The notes: generated by a model not told the origin, from the letters alone. Positions 7,518 through 15,723 are shown, numbered from the stretch's first letter. The stretch is DNA of 19,430 bases from CBIFVZ01 sp966185765 (GCA_966185765.1 CBIFVZ010000071.1:1-19430); one strand, 5' to 3'. Translations and numbers: made by a program.

Positions 7518-9011
7518 ATGTTGAACCTACGCAATCCTTCACCGCAGCGTATTGTGGTACTGGGGGGAGGAACCGCAGGCTGGTTTGCCGCGATTGCGCT
7601 ACGCCGGATTTTCAGCCCTAACGTGGAAATAAAAGTTATCGAATCGTCAAGCATCGGCATTGTCGGCGTTGGCGAGGGCGGGCTTTTAAACTTCATCGGG
7701 GCGCTGAATCACAACAATATTGATGTTAACGAGTTTGTCCGGGAAACCGGTGCCGCCTGGAAGTGGGGATTCTCTTACGAAGGCTGGCGTACGGGCAAAG
7801 ACGACGACCGCTTTTTCCATTTGTTTGCCTCGCAGGAAACCCCGGTTTCACGCTGGCACGAGCGGGGAACGTGGCCGTATTTGTCGGCAATGGTAAGCCA
7901 GAATGTTGATCTGGACCGCTATATGCAGGCCAGCAAGCTCATCAAAGATAATGCCACTCAGGCGCAGGCCGCTGCCCTGGTGGACGCGCAAAATGCGGGT
8001 ATCATTCCGTCCTTCCATTTCGACAGCTACAAGCTTGCGACCTACCTCAAGAAAGTGGCGCTGTCGCGAGGGGTGACACACCTTGACGCGGTAGTGGACG
8101 AGGTGGTGTTTGATGAGAAAGGGTTTGCCCGCGAGCTGCGCACGGCTGACGAGCGTATCACGCTGGACTTCCTTATTGATGCCTCCGGGCTGTCGCGTAA
8201 GGTGATTGGCAAGAAAGGTATGGAGAGCGAGTGGGTGTCGTTTAAAGACTACCTGCTGATGGACTCCGCCATTCCGTTCTATATGCCGCACCCGCAGCAG
8301 AATCCGATGCTGGTTACGCGTGCGATTACCATGAACGCGGGCTGGATGTGGCAAATTCCGCTGATTGAGCGTGTGGGGGCAGGCTACGTCTTCAGTAGCA
8401 AGCACATCACCGAAGAAGACGCGATTAAGGAAGTGGAGCAGCGGCTTGGCTATGCCATTAAGCCGCATAAAACACTGCGCTTTGACCCGGGCTGCCATAA
8501 AGAAGTGTGGAAAAACAACGTGATGGCACTGGGGCTTTCCAGTGGCTTCGTTGAGCCACTGGAAGCCACCTCCATCGGGCAGATGCTGGAGCAACTGCTG
8601 AGCTTCGAGCGTGTGGTGGTCAGCAGTCAGGGCGTGGTTTCCGACAGCGCCATCCGCGAGTTTAACGAGGCTAACCTCCAGTCCTGGATTGGTATTCGTG
8701 ACTTCCTGCGTATGCACTATGACTGTGCGCGTAACGACACGCCGCTGTGGCAGGATGTGGCGAAATCGCCGTATCCGGAAAGCTACCGGGCGCTGCGTGA
8801 AGTGTGGCAGGAGCGCATGCCGCGTATGGTGGACGTGGAAAACTACGCTATTCACCACTGGCGTGGCATTTTCCACCCCATTAACTGGATGATGGTGGCC
8901 GCACCGTTAGGCGTATTGCCAGCCAGTGCTGGTGAGATGGATTTACGTCTGCTGGCCCCGGAAAAACGTGCAGAAGCGCTACGCTATGCCCAGGAAATGA
9001 AAAGTAATTAG
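7518..9011 (+). CDS. Flavin-dependent tryptophan-halogenase family protein
   Basis: The product has 497 residues, close to the usual 500-540 of the PrnA/RebH family. These enzymes use FADH2, O2 and halide to make hypohalous acid, which halogenates tryptophan, indole or other aromatics. Visible signatures are GGGTAGW for FAD binding (residues 17-22 onward), K82 in WKWGFSYEGW at the position of the catalytic lysine (K79 in PrnA), WMWQIP at 276-281 (the family WxWxIP motif), and E349 in VEPLEATSIG matching PrnA E346. The residue after E349 is Ala, where PrnA and RebH have Ser. There is no signal peptide, so it is cytoplasmic. It sits between a giant adhesin and an OmpA-domain protein, with no flavin reductase or biosynthetic genes nearby, so FADH2 would have to come from a general reductase. 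Family membership is firm; activity and substrate are unknown. Confidence 0.88.
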   Translation: MLNLRNPSPQRIVVLGGGTAGWFAAIALRRIFSPNVEIKVIESSSIGIVGVGEGGLLNFIGALNHNNIDVNEFVRETGAAWKWGFSYEGWRTGKDDDRFFHLFASQETPVSRWHERGTWPYLSAMVSQNVDLDRYMQASKLIKDNATQAQAAALVDAQNAGIIPSFHFDSYKLATYLKKVALSRGVTHLDAVVDEVVFDEKGFARELRTADERITLDFLIDASGLSRKVIGKKGMESEWVSFKDYLLMDSAIPFYMPHPQQNPMLVTRAITMNAGWMWQIPLIERVGAGYVFSSKHITEEDAIKEVEQRLGYAIKPHKTLRFDPGCHKEVWKNNVMALGLSSGFVEPLEATSIGQMLEQLLSFERVVVSSQGVVSDSAIREFNEANLQSWIGIRDFLRMHYDCARNDTPLWQDVAKSPYPESYRALREVWQERMPRMVDVENYAIHHWRGIFHPINWMMVAAPLGVLPASAGEMDLRLLAPEKRAEALRYAQEMKSN

Positions 9012-9116
9012 CAAGACAAGGACCATTCAGCCTTTTAATTAATAACACCGGGCCATGATAAATGGCTCGCGTGTTGTGCTGAATATCAGGACATATTCAT
9101 TGGATGGAAAGACACA
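9012..9116 (+). other. Short intergenic gap with small hairpin
   Basis: The 105 bases between the halogenase and the OmpA-domain gene have no terminator. A 7-bp stem with a GATAA loop (9050-9056 with 9062-9068, one G-U pair) is not followed by a T run. It may be a processing or stabilising element, or chance. Co-transcription of the two genes is therefore likely. Confidence 0.35.
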
Positions 9117-10022
9117 ATGAAAGGATTTAAAAAAGTTAATAATGTAATGAAAAGTGCGCTGATTATTAGTGCGATGCTTGCTTCCGCCAGTTTACAGGCG
9201 CAAGTTTTTCAGGGCGGCGAAAATAATAACGCTGGCGCGTTGGTTACCAGCCAGTATTTTTCTCTGCCGCAGGTGGTGCCGGAACAGGCACAGCTTGTTT
9301 ATTATTATCCCGCCAGCGTTAACGCCGGGCCGATTAATATTTATGTGGATAAAGAATTTCACACCGCGCTGCTGCCGGGTGAATTCACCGCGCTGTGTGT
9401 GAATACCGGTCAGCACGTGCTGGCAGCTGCCGTCAACGATGCGCCGCTCTATCAGCAGAAGGCCACGGCGGGCGTCAATGCTAACTTTAACGGCGGCAAG
9501 ACGTACTTTGTGCGCTCGGCAGTAGGCGATGGTGTGGTGAGCGAAGCCGTATCGCGTCAGGAAGCCGAGAAAGAACTGACGGAGATGAACCGCAATACGC
9601 GCATTATTAACCGTGCCTCGGGCGTACAGAACTGCCGCTATGTGGGGTCCGGTAACGACGTGACGCTGATTATGGATGCGGTGCTGTTCAAGTTTGCCGG
9701 CAGCCGATATGACCAGATACTGCCAGAGTCGCAGGCGAAGCTGGACCGCCTGGTGGAGTTCACGAAGCGTTCAAATAATGTAGGCAGCATTAACCTGGTG
9801 GGCTATACCGACGGTATTGGTAACAGCGAAACTAACCGCCGCTTGTCACAAGCGCGCGCAGAAACCGTGCGTCAGGTGCTGGTGAACGCGGGAATTGATA
9901 GCGCCATTATTAACGTTCAGGGCCAGGGGGTGGCGCAGACCGCTGGCGGCTGCAGTAAGCGTCAGGACGATGGCTGTAACAAAATGAGCCGCCGTGTTGA
10001 TGTGATGATCAATAGCCACTGA
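9117..10022 (+). CDS. Exported OmpA-domain (peptidoglycan-binding) protein of the secretion locus
   Basis: This 301-residue protein has an N-terminal signal peptide: basic start, hydrophobic core around residues 12-24, likely cleavage after SLQA at 28. The middle part (about 55-140) has an IYVDKE / LLPGEF / VNTGQHVL pattern resembling small exported beta-domains of the DUF2846 type. This is a tentative comparison. The C-terminal OmpA domain (about 183-298) has GYTDGIGN and NRRLSQARAETVRQVL. D232 and R247 match the OmpA residues that bind the diaminopimelate of peptidoglycan. C279 and C287 could form a disulfide loop. It would be periplasmic, tethering something to the cell wall. Position suggests it assists adhesin secretion or anchoring. 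The start at 9117 has GGAAAG five bases upstream; the in-frame ATG at 9147 lacks a good site and would remove the basic leader. No beta-barrel like that of OmpA itself is present. Confidence 0.85.
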   Translation: MKGFKKVNNVMKSALIISAMLASASLQAQVFQGGENNNAGALVTSQYFSLPQVVPEQAQLVYYYPASVNAGPINIYVDKEFHTALLPGEFTALCVNTGQHVLAAAVNDAPLYQQKATAGVNANFNGGKTYFVRSAVGDGVVSEAVSRQEAEKELTEMNRNTRIINRASGVQNCRYVGSGNDVTLIMDAVLFKFAGSRYDQILPESQAKLDRLVEFTKRSNNVGSINLVGYTDGIGNSETNRRLSQARAETVRQVLVNAGIDSAIINVQGQGVAQTAGGCSKRQDDGCNKMSRRVDVMINSH

Positions 10023-10050
10023 TAGCCACTCAGCAAGTGTATTTTTGCTA

Positions 10051-10085
10051 AAAACTTCGCCCGATGACATTGGGCGAAGTTTTTT
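10051..10085 (+). terminator. Strong Rho-independent terminator after the OmpA-domain gene
   Basis: A 12-bp perfect stem (AAAACTTCGCCC at 10051-10062 with GGGCGAAGTTTT at 10072-10083) and a 9-base loop is followed by T residues. With A residues on the left arm it could also work in reverse. It separates the halogenase/OmpA unit from the exporter operon. Confidence 0.92.
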
Positions 10086-10350
10086 AATACCTCATCTTAA
10101 AATAAAAATAAGTATTTCCTGGGTAATTGCTTATTTTTATTTTTCCCGGTAACTCGTTGTTTTTATAAAAATGACTGTGCAAATTTGTTAATGGGCGGCA
10201 TTTTTTGTCATGGCCTGAAATATTACTCGCGAAGAAAATGGAAAATTCCTAAGTGTAATTAAGTAAGGAATAAGTTTTAGGAATATTTATAAAAAAAACG
10301 GCTGTGCTATAACAGCGCATCAGAAATTTATTAAAAGTGGAAAGAACGTT
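10086..10350 (+). promoter_or_regulatory. AT-rich regulatory region of the exporter operon
   Basis: This 265-base gap is strikingly AT-rich beside its neighbours and has no gene. It holds the inverted repeat at 10099-10143, an ATTCCT (10245) and two AGGAAT (10266, 10279) elements, and a candidate extended -10, TGCTATAAC, at 10305-10313 with no good -35. TAGGAATATTTATA at 10278-10291 matches 11 of 14 positions of the RcsAB-box consensus TRVGAAWAWTSYGA as I remember it. It lies where an activator next to the -35 region would sit. This composition is also typical of H-NS-bound promoters. The roles are inferred. Confidence 0.5.
10099..10143. repeat. AT-rich perfect 14-bp inverted repeat
   Basis: AAAATAAAAATAAG at 10099-10112 is the exact reverse complement of 10130-10143, separated by 17 bases. 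It lies just after the terminator and about 210 bases before the exporter operon. All-A/T arms with one G/C pair are poor terminator material. The site could be a protein-binding or cruciform element, or a product of the AT-rich composition. Confidence 0.5.
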
Positions 10351-12549
10351 ATGGACGATATTCAATCCGCTTCAACTCCGCCATCCGTGGCGCTGGACGA
10401 AGCAGTCTCTCATGGAGTGCAGGATACACTTCTGTCGGCGGTCAAATGGCTCACCCGTTATTACGATAAGTACGTCAGCACAGCGGTGCTGTATGCCGAC
10501 CTGCCGCGCGACCGCCTGCTCTCTCCCGATCTCGCCGTAAAAATGCTGGGGCAAACCGGTATTTCCTCCGGTTGGGTTAAGCGCGATCTAAAATCGTTCT
10601 CGGATTATCTTTTCCCGATAGTGCTGGCCAAAAATGACGGCAACTACTGCATCTTAACGTCGCGCCAGAAAGAAAAAAATCAGGTGAGCTACACCATTCT
10701 GCTGCCGGAAACCGGGGCGGAAAAGACGCTCAGCGCTCAGGCTCTGGAGCAGGAGTTTACCGGCTATGCCCTGCTTGCCAGCCGTAAACCCGAGATGAAA
10801 TCGCAGACCGACAGCATCCTGCCGGAGGTCAACCGCGAAGGCCACTGGCTGTTTGGCACGCTGTGGCGCTATCGCCACTTCTTCTACAGCGCGGCTATTG
10901 CTGCCCTGTTGGCGAACATCCTGATGCTGGCGACCACATTCTTTACCATGAATGTCTATGACCGCGTGGTGCCAAACCAGGCGTATGCCACACTGTGGTC
11001 GCTGGCCATCGGCGTACTGATAGCCATTATTTTTGAATTTATCACGCGCCAGATTCGCTCGTGGCTCATTGATGTCGCCGGTAAAAAGGCTGACCTGATT
11101 TTAGGGACGACGCTGTTTCGCCAGATGATGTCAGTGCGCCTTGAGAACAAACCCCAGTCTGCGGGGTCGTTTGCCAACCAGCTGCGTGAGTTTGAGTCGG
11201 TGCGTGACTTCCTGACCTCCGCGACGCTCGCCACGCTCTCTGATATCCCGTTCTGTATTCTGTTTTTGATGATTATTTATCTCATCGGTGGCCCGCTGGC
11301 GTTTGTACCCATGATGGCTATTCCGGTGATTTTGATTTTCAGCATCCTGATCCAGCGCCCGTTGTCGAATTACATGGGCGAAAACATGCGTGAGTCTTCG
11401 CTCAAGCACGGCCTGCTGATTGAAAGCATCGAGGGAATTGAAGCCCTGAAGGCCGCGCGCGGCGAAGGGGTGATGCAAAAGCGCTGGGAGGACTTCAGCG
11501 CACTGTCGGCGGCAACGTCGATGAAGATTCGCCATCTGTCGAGCATGACGATGGGCTTTGCGTCCTTCATACAGCAAATCACGACGGTGGTGATTGTAGT
11601 GTGGGGCGTGTACCTGATTCACGCCGGTGAGCTGACAATGGGGGCGATGATCGGGGTGGTTATCCTGACCGGGCGCTGTCTTGGCCCACTGGCGGCAATG
11701 GTTGGTCTGGCTATCCGTTACCAGCAAGCCAAAACGGCGCTTAAATCGCTTAACCAGTTTATGGAAATGCCGGTTGACCGCGACCCGATGCGTGATTACC
11801 TGCCGTCACCGCGCTTTGAAGGCAACATTCGCCTGAGAAAGGTTAACTTTGAATACCCGATTCCGGGTCTGCAAAGCGCGATTAAGGTGATTGATAACGT
11901 CTCCTTCCAGGTGAGCCGCGGTGAACGTGTGGCGATTATCGGCAATATCGGCAGCGGCAAATCCACACTGTTAAAACTCATTGCTCGACTGTATCAGCCT
12001 AAAAGCGGGCAGATGTCGATTGACGGCGTGGATGTCGCTCAGGTTGACCCGGCAGACTGGCGTACGGCAGTAGGGTACGTCGGCCAGGATTGCCGTCTGT
12101 TTTACGGCACGCTGCGTGAAAACGTCATGATTGGCAACCCATCGGCCACAACCGCCCATTTCCTGCGTATTGCAAAAATGACGGGCCTGGATCAGATAGC
12201 GGCTCAGCACCCTATGGGCTTTGATATGCCGGTGGGTGAAATGGGGCAGCTACTTTCCGGCGGTCAGCGTCAGCTGGTTGCACTGGCACGCTGCCTGCTA
12301 CTGGACCCCAAAATCATCCTGATGGATGAGCCAACCAGTTCGATGGATGCCCTGACTGAGGCGAAATTTATCGAACAGCTTCAGAAAGCCATTACCGACC
12401 AGACGTTGATTATCGTGACGCACCGCTTCTCCCTGCTGCAACTGGTCAGCCGCCTGATGGTCCTCGTTGAAGGCCGTGTCACCCACGACGGTGAAAAAGA
12501 TGCCGTCATCGCAGAGCTGAACTCCGCCCATAACGTCGAGAAAAAGTAA
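10351..12549 (+). CDS. Type I secretion ABC transporter (LapB/HlyB-type) with degenerate C39-like domain
   Basis: This 732-residue inner-membrane exporter powers adhesin secretion. Residues of about 20-150 form a C39-peptidase-like domain that lacks a catalytic cysteine (the only Cys there is in NDGNYC). It should therefore bind the substrate without cleaving it, as in HlyB and LapB. Six membrane segments follow (about 178-200, 215-231, 300-316, 320-340, 406-425, 430-450). The ATPase domain has Walker A G531-NIGSGKST, signature LLSGGQRQ (634-641), Walker B IILMDEP (655-661) and switch H691. Length fits the family at about 700-730. The ATG has GGAAAG at a good distance. The adaptor starts 35 bases downstream, so the two are co-transcribed. 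The giant adhesin in the same locus is the obvious substrate. Confidence 0.94.
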   Translation: MDDIQSASTPPSVALDEAVSHGVQDTLLSAVKWLTRYYDKYVSTAVLYADLPRDRLLSPDLAVKMLGQTGISSGWVKRDLKSFSDYLFPIVLAKNDGNYCILTSRQKEKNQVSYTILLPETGAEKTLSAQALEQEFTGYALLASRKPEMKSQTDSILPEVNREGHWLFGTLWRYRHFFYSAAIAALLANILMLATTFFTMNVYDRVVPNQAYATLWSLAIGVLIAIIFEFITRQIRSWLIDVAGKKADLILGTTLFRQMMSVRLENKPQSAGSFANQLREFESVRDFLTSATLATLSDIPFCILFLMIIYLIGGPLAFVPMMAIPVILIFSILIQRPLSNYMGENMRESSLKHGLLIESIEGIEALKAARGEGVMQKRWEDFSALSAATSMKIRHLSSMTMGFASFIQQITTVVIVVWGVYLIHAGELTMGAMIGVVILTGRCLGPLAAMVGLAIRYQQAKTALKSLNQFMEMPVDRDPMRDYLPSPRFEGNIRLRKVNFEYPIPGLQSAIKVIDNVSFQVSRGERVAIIGNIGSGKSTLLKLIARLYQPKSGQMSIDGVDVAQVDPADWRTAVGYVGQDCRLFYGTLRENVMIGNPSATTAHFLRIAKMTGLDQIAAQHPMGFDMPVGEMGQLLSGGQRQLVALARCLLLDPKIILMDEPTSSMDALTEAKFIEQLQKAITDQTLIIVTHRFSLLQLVSRLMVLVEGRVTHDGEKDAVIAELNSAHNVEKK

Positions 12550-12584
12550 CAGACCGAGCCTGAGCAAGGATGAAGGGAAATAAT

Positions 12585-13877
12585 ATGGAAATTAAATCGG
12601 ACGCGCAGGTTGTCGATAAACGTCCTGCGGCGACGACTGTGCAAAAAACGCCGCCCAAAAAAGCCAGTGGTAAAGTGGACTCAGAAGACCTGCAGTTCAT
12701 GCGCGATTTGCAGGGTGCGCTGTTAGTGCAAAAAACCCCGGTGACGACGGTGGTACTGTGGCTTATTGCCGCCATTCTGGTGATTGCCCTGACGTGGGCG
12801 CACTTCGCTATTGTTGAAGAGATAACTCAGGGGGAAGGCAAGGTTATTCCGGCGTCGCGCGAGCAGATAATCCAGAGCCTGGAAGGCGGTATTCTGGAAG
12901 AGCTGAATGTGAAAGAAGGCGATGTGGTGGAAAAAGGGCAGGTTCTGCTCAAGATTGACCCGACGCGTTCTAATGCCAGTTACCAGGAAGCACTGTCTCG
13001 TGTACAGGGGCTGGAAGGCACCGTAGCACGCCTGCGCTCAGAAGCCTACGGCACACCGCTGGTGTTCCCGGACAGCATCCGGGGCATCGATTCTATTATC
13101 AACGACGAAACCCAGGCGTGGAAAGCGCGCCAGAAAACCCTTAATGAATCTGTCGCCGCACTCAAGCACAGCCAGAGCCTGGCTGAGGCAGAAGTGAAAC
13201 TGTCGGAACCGCTGGCCCGCCAGGGGTTGATTTCTGACGTGGAGATTCTGCGCCTTAAGCGCCAGGCCAACGAATTTCGCCTGCAAATTGCCGAGCGAAC
13301 TAACCGCTTTCGGGCTGATGCGAATGGCGAGTTGACCAAAGCCGAGAGTGAACTGGCGCAGGCTGAGCAGGTACTGGCCGGGCGTGAAGACGTAATGAAT
13401 CGCACCACGCTCGTGGCACCGCTGCGCGGGACCATTAACAATATCAAAGTCACCACGCGCGGCGGCGTTATTCAGCAGGGTGCTGAAATCATGACCCTTA
13501 TCCCGCTGGAAGACCGTCTGCTGGTGGAAGCGAAAATCAAGCCATCCGACGTGGCGTTCCTGCGCCCGGGCATGCCTGCAACCGTGAAAATAACCGCCTA
13601 TGACTACGCCATATACGGCGGTCTGCATGGTCAGGTAGAACACATCAGCCCCGATACCATTTATGACGAAGAGCGCGCCCGTACCGGCCGTGGCGACCCG
13701 AACTTCTACCGGGTTTACATCCGTACCGACAGCGCCGCATTACACGTAAAAGATAAATCATTTCCGATTATTCCCGGCATGGTAGCAACGGTGGAAATTC
13801 GCACCGGGGAAAAATCGATATTGTCGTATTTGCTCAAGCCGGTGCTCAAAGCCCGAGAAGCCTTCAGGGAGCGTTAA
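12585..13877 (+). CDS. HlyD-family membrane-fusion (adaptor) protein of type I secretion system
   Basis: This 430-residue adaptor links the ABC exporter to the outer-membrane channel across the periplasm. It has a cytoplasmic N-terminus of about 53 residues rich in Lys and Pro and one membrane helix (about 54-74). A lipoyl-like half with SLEGGILEELNVKEGDVV (98-115) and a long alpha-hairpin coiled coil (about 130-280) follow. The second lipoyl half, LVAPLRGTINNI, leads into a beta-barrel domain ending in PGMVATVEIRTGEKSILSYL, typical of HlyD/LapC proteins. The ATG at 12585 has AAGGG seven bases upstream. The in-frame ATG at 12570 has AAGG almost touching it and adds only five residues, so 12585 is preferred. 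The next gene begins four bases after the stop. Confidence 0.93.
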   Translation: MEIKSDAQVVDKRPAATTVQKTPPKKASGKVDSEDLQFMRDLQGALLVQKTPVTTVVLWLIAAILVIALTWAHFAIVEEITQGEGKVIPASREQIIQSLEGGILEELNVKEGDVVEKGQVLLKIDPTRSNASYQEALSRVQGLEGTVARLRSEAYGTPLVFPDSIRGIDSIINDETQAWKARQKTLNESVAALKHSQSLAEAEVKLSEPLARQGLISDVEILRLKRQANEFRLQIAERTNRFRADANGELTKAESELAQAEQVLAGREDVMNRTTLVAPLRGTINNIKVTTRGGVIQQGAEIMTLIPLEDRLLVEAKIKPSDVAFLRPGMPATVKITAYDYAIYGGLHGQVEHISPDTIYDEERARTGRGDPNFYRVYIRTDSAALHVKDKSFPIIPGMVATVEIRTGEKSILSYLLKPVLKAREAFRER

Positions 13878-13881
13878 TTTC

Positions 13882-15624
13882 ATGGATAAGAAGTTTGTAA
13901 TAAGGGCGGTTGCGCTGGCGCTATCGCTGGCCCTCGTGCAGGGCAGCCAGGCAGCGGACGACGATCTGCTGTTTAGCACGCCACAGCCGGTAGGCGGTTC
14001 CAGATTCAAAATGCAAGCGCCGCAGGGCAGTGAAAAAATTGCCGCAGCGGCAGGTAAAGCGGCGCCTGGCAGCACGATATACAGCCGTTTTGGCCTGACA
14101 CCAACCAGCAACACGACGCTGAAATATCAGCAGGCTAACGCTTCTGGCACGCGCATTATCGATATTGAAGAAGACAATGAGGTGACGCAGCGGGCAACCA
14201 GCGCACAGCAAACGGCTAACACAAAGCCAGCGGTACAGGCCGTGAGTGAACCCGCGCTGCGACGCGATATCGCTCAGGCGCAGCCAGACAGCGCAGATGC
14301 GCAGGCATTTCTGGACGATGATGGTCCGCGCACGCTCAATGCGCCGCCGGTAAACCCTATGCGGGATATCCCGCCGCGCCCTGTGGCACTGGCCACGCCC
14401 GTTCAGTCAACCGCCGCTATCCACGCCTGGTTTAAGAAAATGGTGGGTATTGCACTGGATCACAGCCCGGAAATCCGCGGTGCGCTGTCGGATATGGAGG
14501 CATCAAGCTGGGGCGTAAAACAAGTCCAGGGGCAGCGTTATCCGCAGGTTACCGTGGGCAGTAGCGCGCCGTTTGGCTCCTTTGGCGGCGGCAACTCTAC
14601 CCGTAACAACAATTCGCTGAGCGACACCAGCGCCTCAGTCTCTGTGAACACAACGGTGTTTGACTGGGGCCGTATCAGCGCGGAACTCGACAGCGCGCGC
14701 GAGGGCCTGAGTGCGTCTGCATTGCAGGTCAAAGAGATTCGCGAGCAGGTGGCTTACAGCACCATGAGCGAGCTTTTGAACCTGAGCCGTTATAAAGAAA
14801 GCATCAGCGTTGCACAAGCCTACGTGAAGCGTATGCAGGAGCTGGTAACCATGCTGTCCGGCATTGCCAGCGTGGATAAAGGGCGTGCCAGTGAGCTGGT
14901 CCAGGCACGTGCGCGTCTGCTCTCAGCGCAGGCGCAAAAAGAGCAGTTGCAGCACCAGTATGACAATACCCGCATCAAGCTGGTGCGCCTGATGGGGGTG
15001 GAGCCTCAGGTGCTGCCCGCCGTGCGCTGGAACAGCGATCTGATTGCACTGAACACCGCGCTGGGTGCGCTGGCTGACCACCCGACGCTCAAGCGTAGCG
15101 AGGCTGAAGTGCGTGCCGCCGACGCGCAGGCGCAGGCTATTCGCGCCAGCGGGCTGCCGCAGGTGAAGTGGGTGGTACAAAAGAGTACCGCCAAAGATCA
15201 ATACGGCGATACGGATGCCTGGTACACCGGACTGAATGTGGAGTGGAGCGCGTTTAGCGGTGGCTCTGAGCGCGCCCAGCGCCAGGCCGCGCTGGCAAAA
15301 ATGCGATCGGCACAGGAAAAAACCCAGACCTCGCGTTATGAGCTGGAATACCAGATTCGCAACATGGTGGAAACCCGCGACTCATCGCTGATGCGTGCAG
15401 AAAGCTATGTACAGCTGAGTGCTGAAACTGACCGCGTGCGCGATATGTTCTATCGCCAGTGGTATCACCTGGGCACGCGCACGCTGCTTGATGTGCTGAG
15501 TGCCGAAAGTGACCACTTCAATAACCAGATTTCAGCAATTAACAACCGTTACGATGGTTACAACAGCAACGTTGCCGTGATGTTTAACGCCGCAACGTTG
15601 CTCAACTGGCTGGCGAAGGCGTAA
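13882..15624 (+). CDS. TolC-family outer-membrane channel with long N-terminal extension (LapE/BapC-like)
   Basis: This 580-residue channel would be the outer-membrane exit duct for the adhesin. It has a signal peptide with likely cleavage after SQA (residue 24). A low-complexity Ala/Gln/Pro-rich stretch of about 150 residues follows. The outer-membrane efflux domain runs from about 181 (HAWFKKMVGIALDHSPEI) to the end, with the duplicated helix pattern and a late YHLGTRTLLDVLSAE segment typical of TolC relatives. Usual family length is about 420-490, and the excess is the N-terminal linker. The start lies four bases past the adaptor stop, with AGGGAG ten bases upstream inside the adaptor gene, so translation is probably coupled. 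Having its own channel suggests the system does not rely on housekeeping TolC. Confidence 0.9.
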   Translation: MDKKFVIRAVALALSLALVQGSQAADDDLLFSTPQPVGGSRFKMQAPQGSEKIAAAAGKAAPGSTIYSRFGLTPTSNTTLKYQQANASGTRIIDIEEDNEVTQRATSAQQTANTKPAVQAVSEPALRRDIAQAQPDSADAQAFLDDDGPRTLNAPPVNPMRDIPPRPVALATPVQSTAAIHAWFKKMVGIALDHSPEIRGALSDMEASSWGVKQVQGQRYPQVTVGSSAPFGSFGGGNSTRNNNSLSDTSASVSVNTTVFDWGRISAELDSAREGLSASALQVKEIREQVAYSTMSELLNLSRYKESISVAQAYVKRMQELVTMLSGIASVDKGRASELVQARARLLSAQAQKEQLQHQYDNTRIKLVRLMGVEPQVLPAVRWNSDLIALNTALGALADHPTLKRSEAEVRAADAQAQAIRASGLPQVKWVVQKSTAKDQYGDTDAWYTGLNVEWSAFSGGSERAQRQAALAKMRSAQEKTQTSRYELEYQIRNMVETRDSSLMRAESYVQLSAETDRVRDMFYRQWYHLGTRTLLDVLSAESDHFNNQISAINNRYDGYNSNVAVMFNAATLLNWLAKA

Positions 15625-15672
15625 CCAACAAGTAAGCGCAGCGTGCCGAACGACGGTCGCAAGGATAATGCG

Positions 15673-15723
15673 ATGTTTGCCGCTGCGTATAAAGGGATTA
15701 ATTTCAAGGAGATGAAATTATAA
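15673..15723 (+). CDS. Possible 16-residue leader ORF before the LuxR-like gene
   Basis: ATG at 15673, with AAGGA seven bases upstream, opens a short frame (MFAAAYKGINFKEMKL). Its TAA (15721-15723) overlaps the next start codon as TAATG. This geometry is typical of translational coupling. The frame also lies in phase with the channel gene, open from that gene's stop codon onward. There is no homology evidence, and chance is quite possible for 17 codons. Confidence 0.25.
   Translation: MFAAAYKGINFKEMKL

Noticed and set aside
7848..8876. - strand open frame of 342 codons opposite the halogenase
   Set aside because: The sense strand encodes a clear halogenase with family motifs. The antisense product is His/Arg-rich, typical of a codon-bias shadow.
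10337..10540. + strand frame of 67 codons overlapping the ABC gene start
   Set aside because: It is out of frame within the clear exporter gene, with no domain or separate initiation signal.
15712..15723. ATG-AAA-TTA-TAA mini-ORF before the LuxR-like gene
   Set aside because: The Shine-Dalgarno AAGGAG directly abuts this ATG, leaving no spacing for initiation there.
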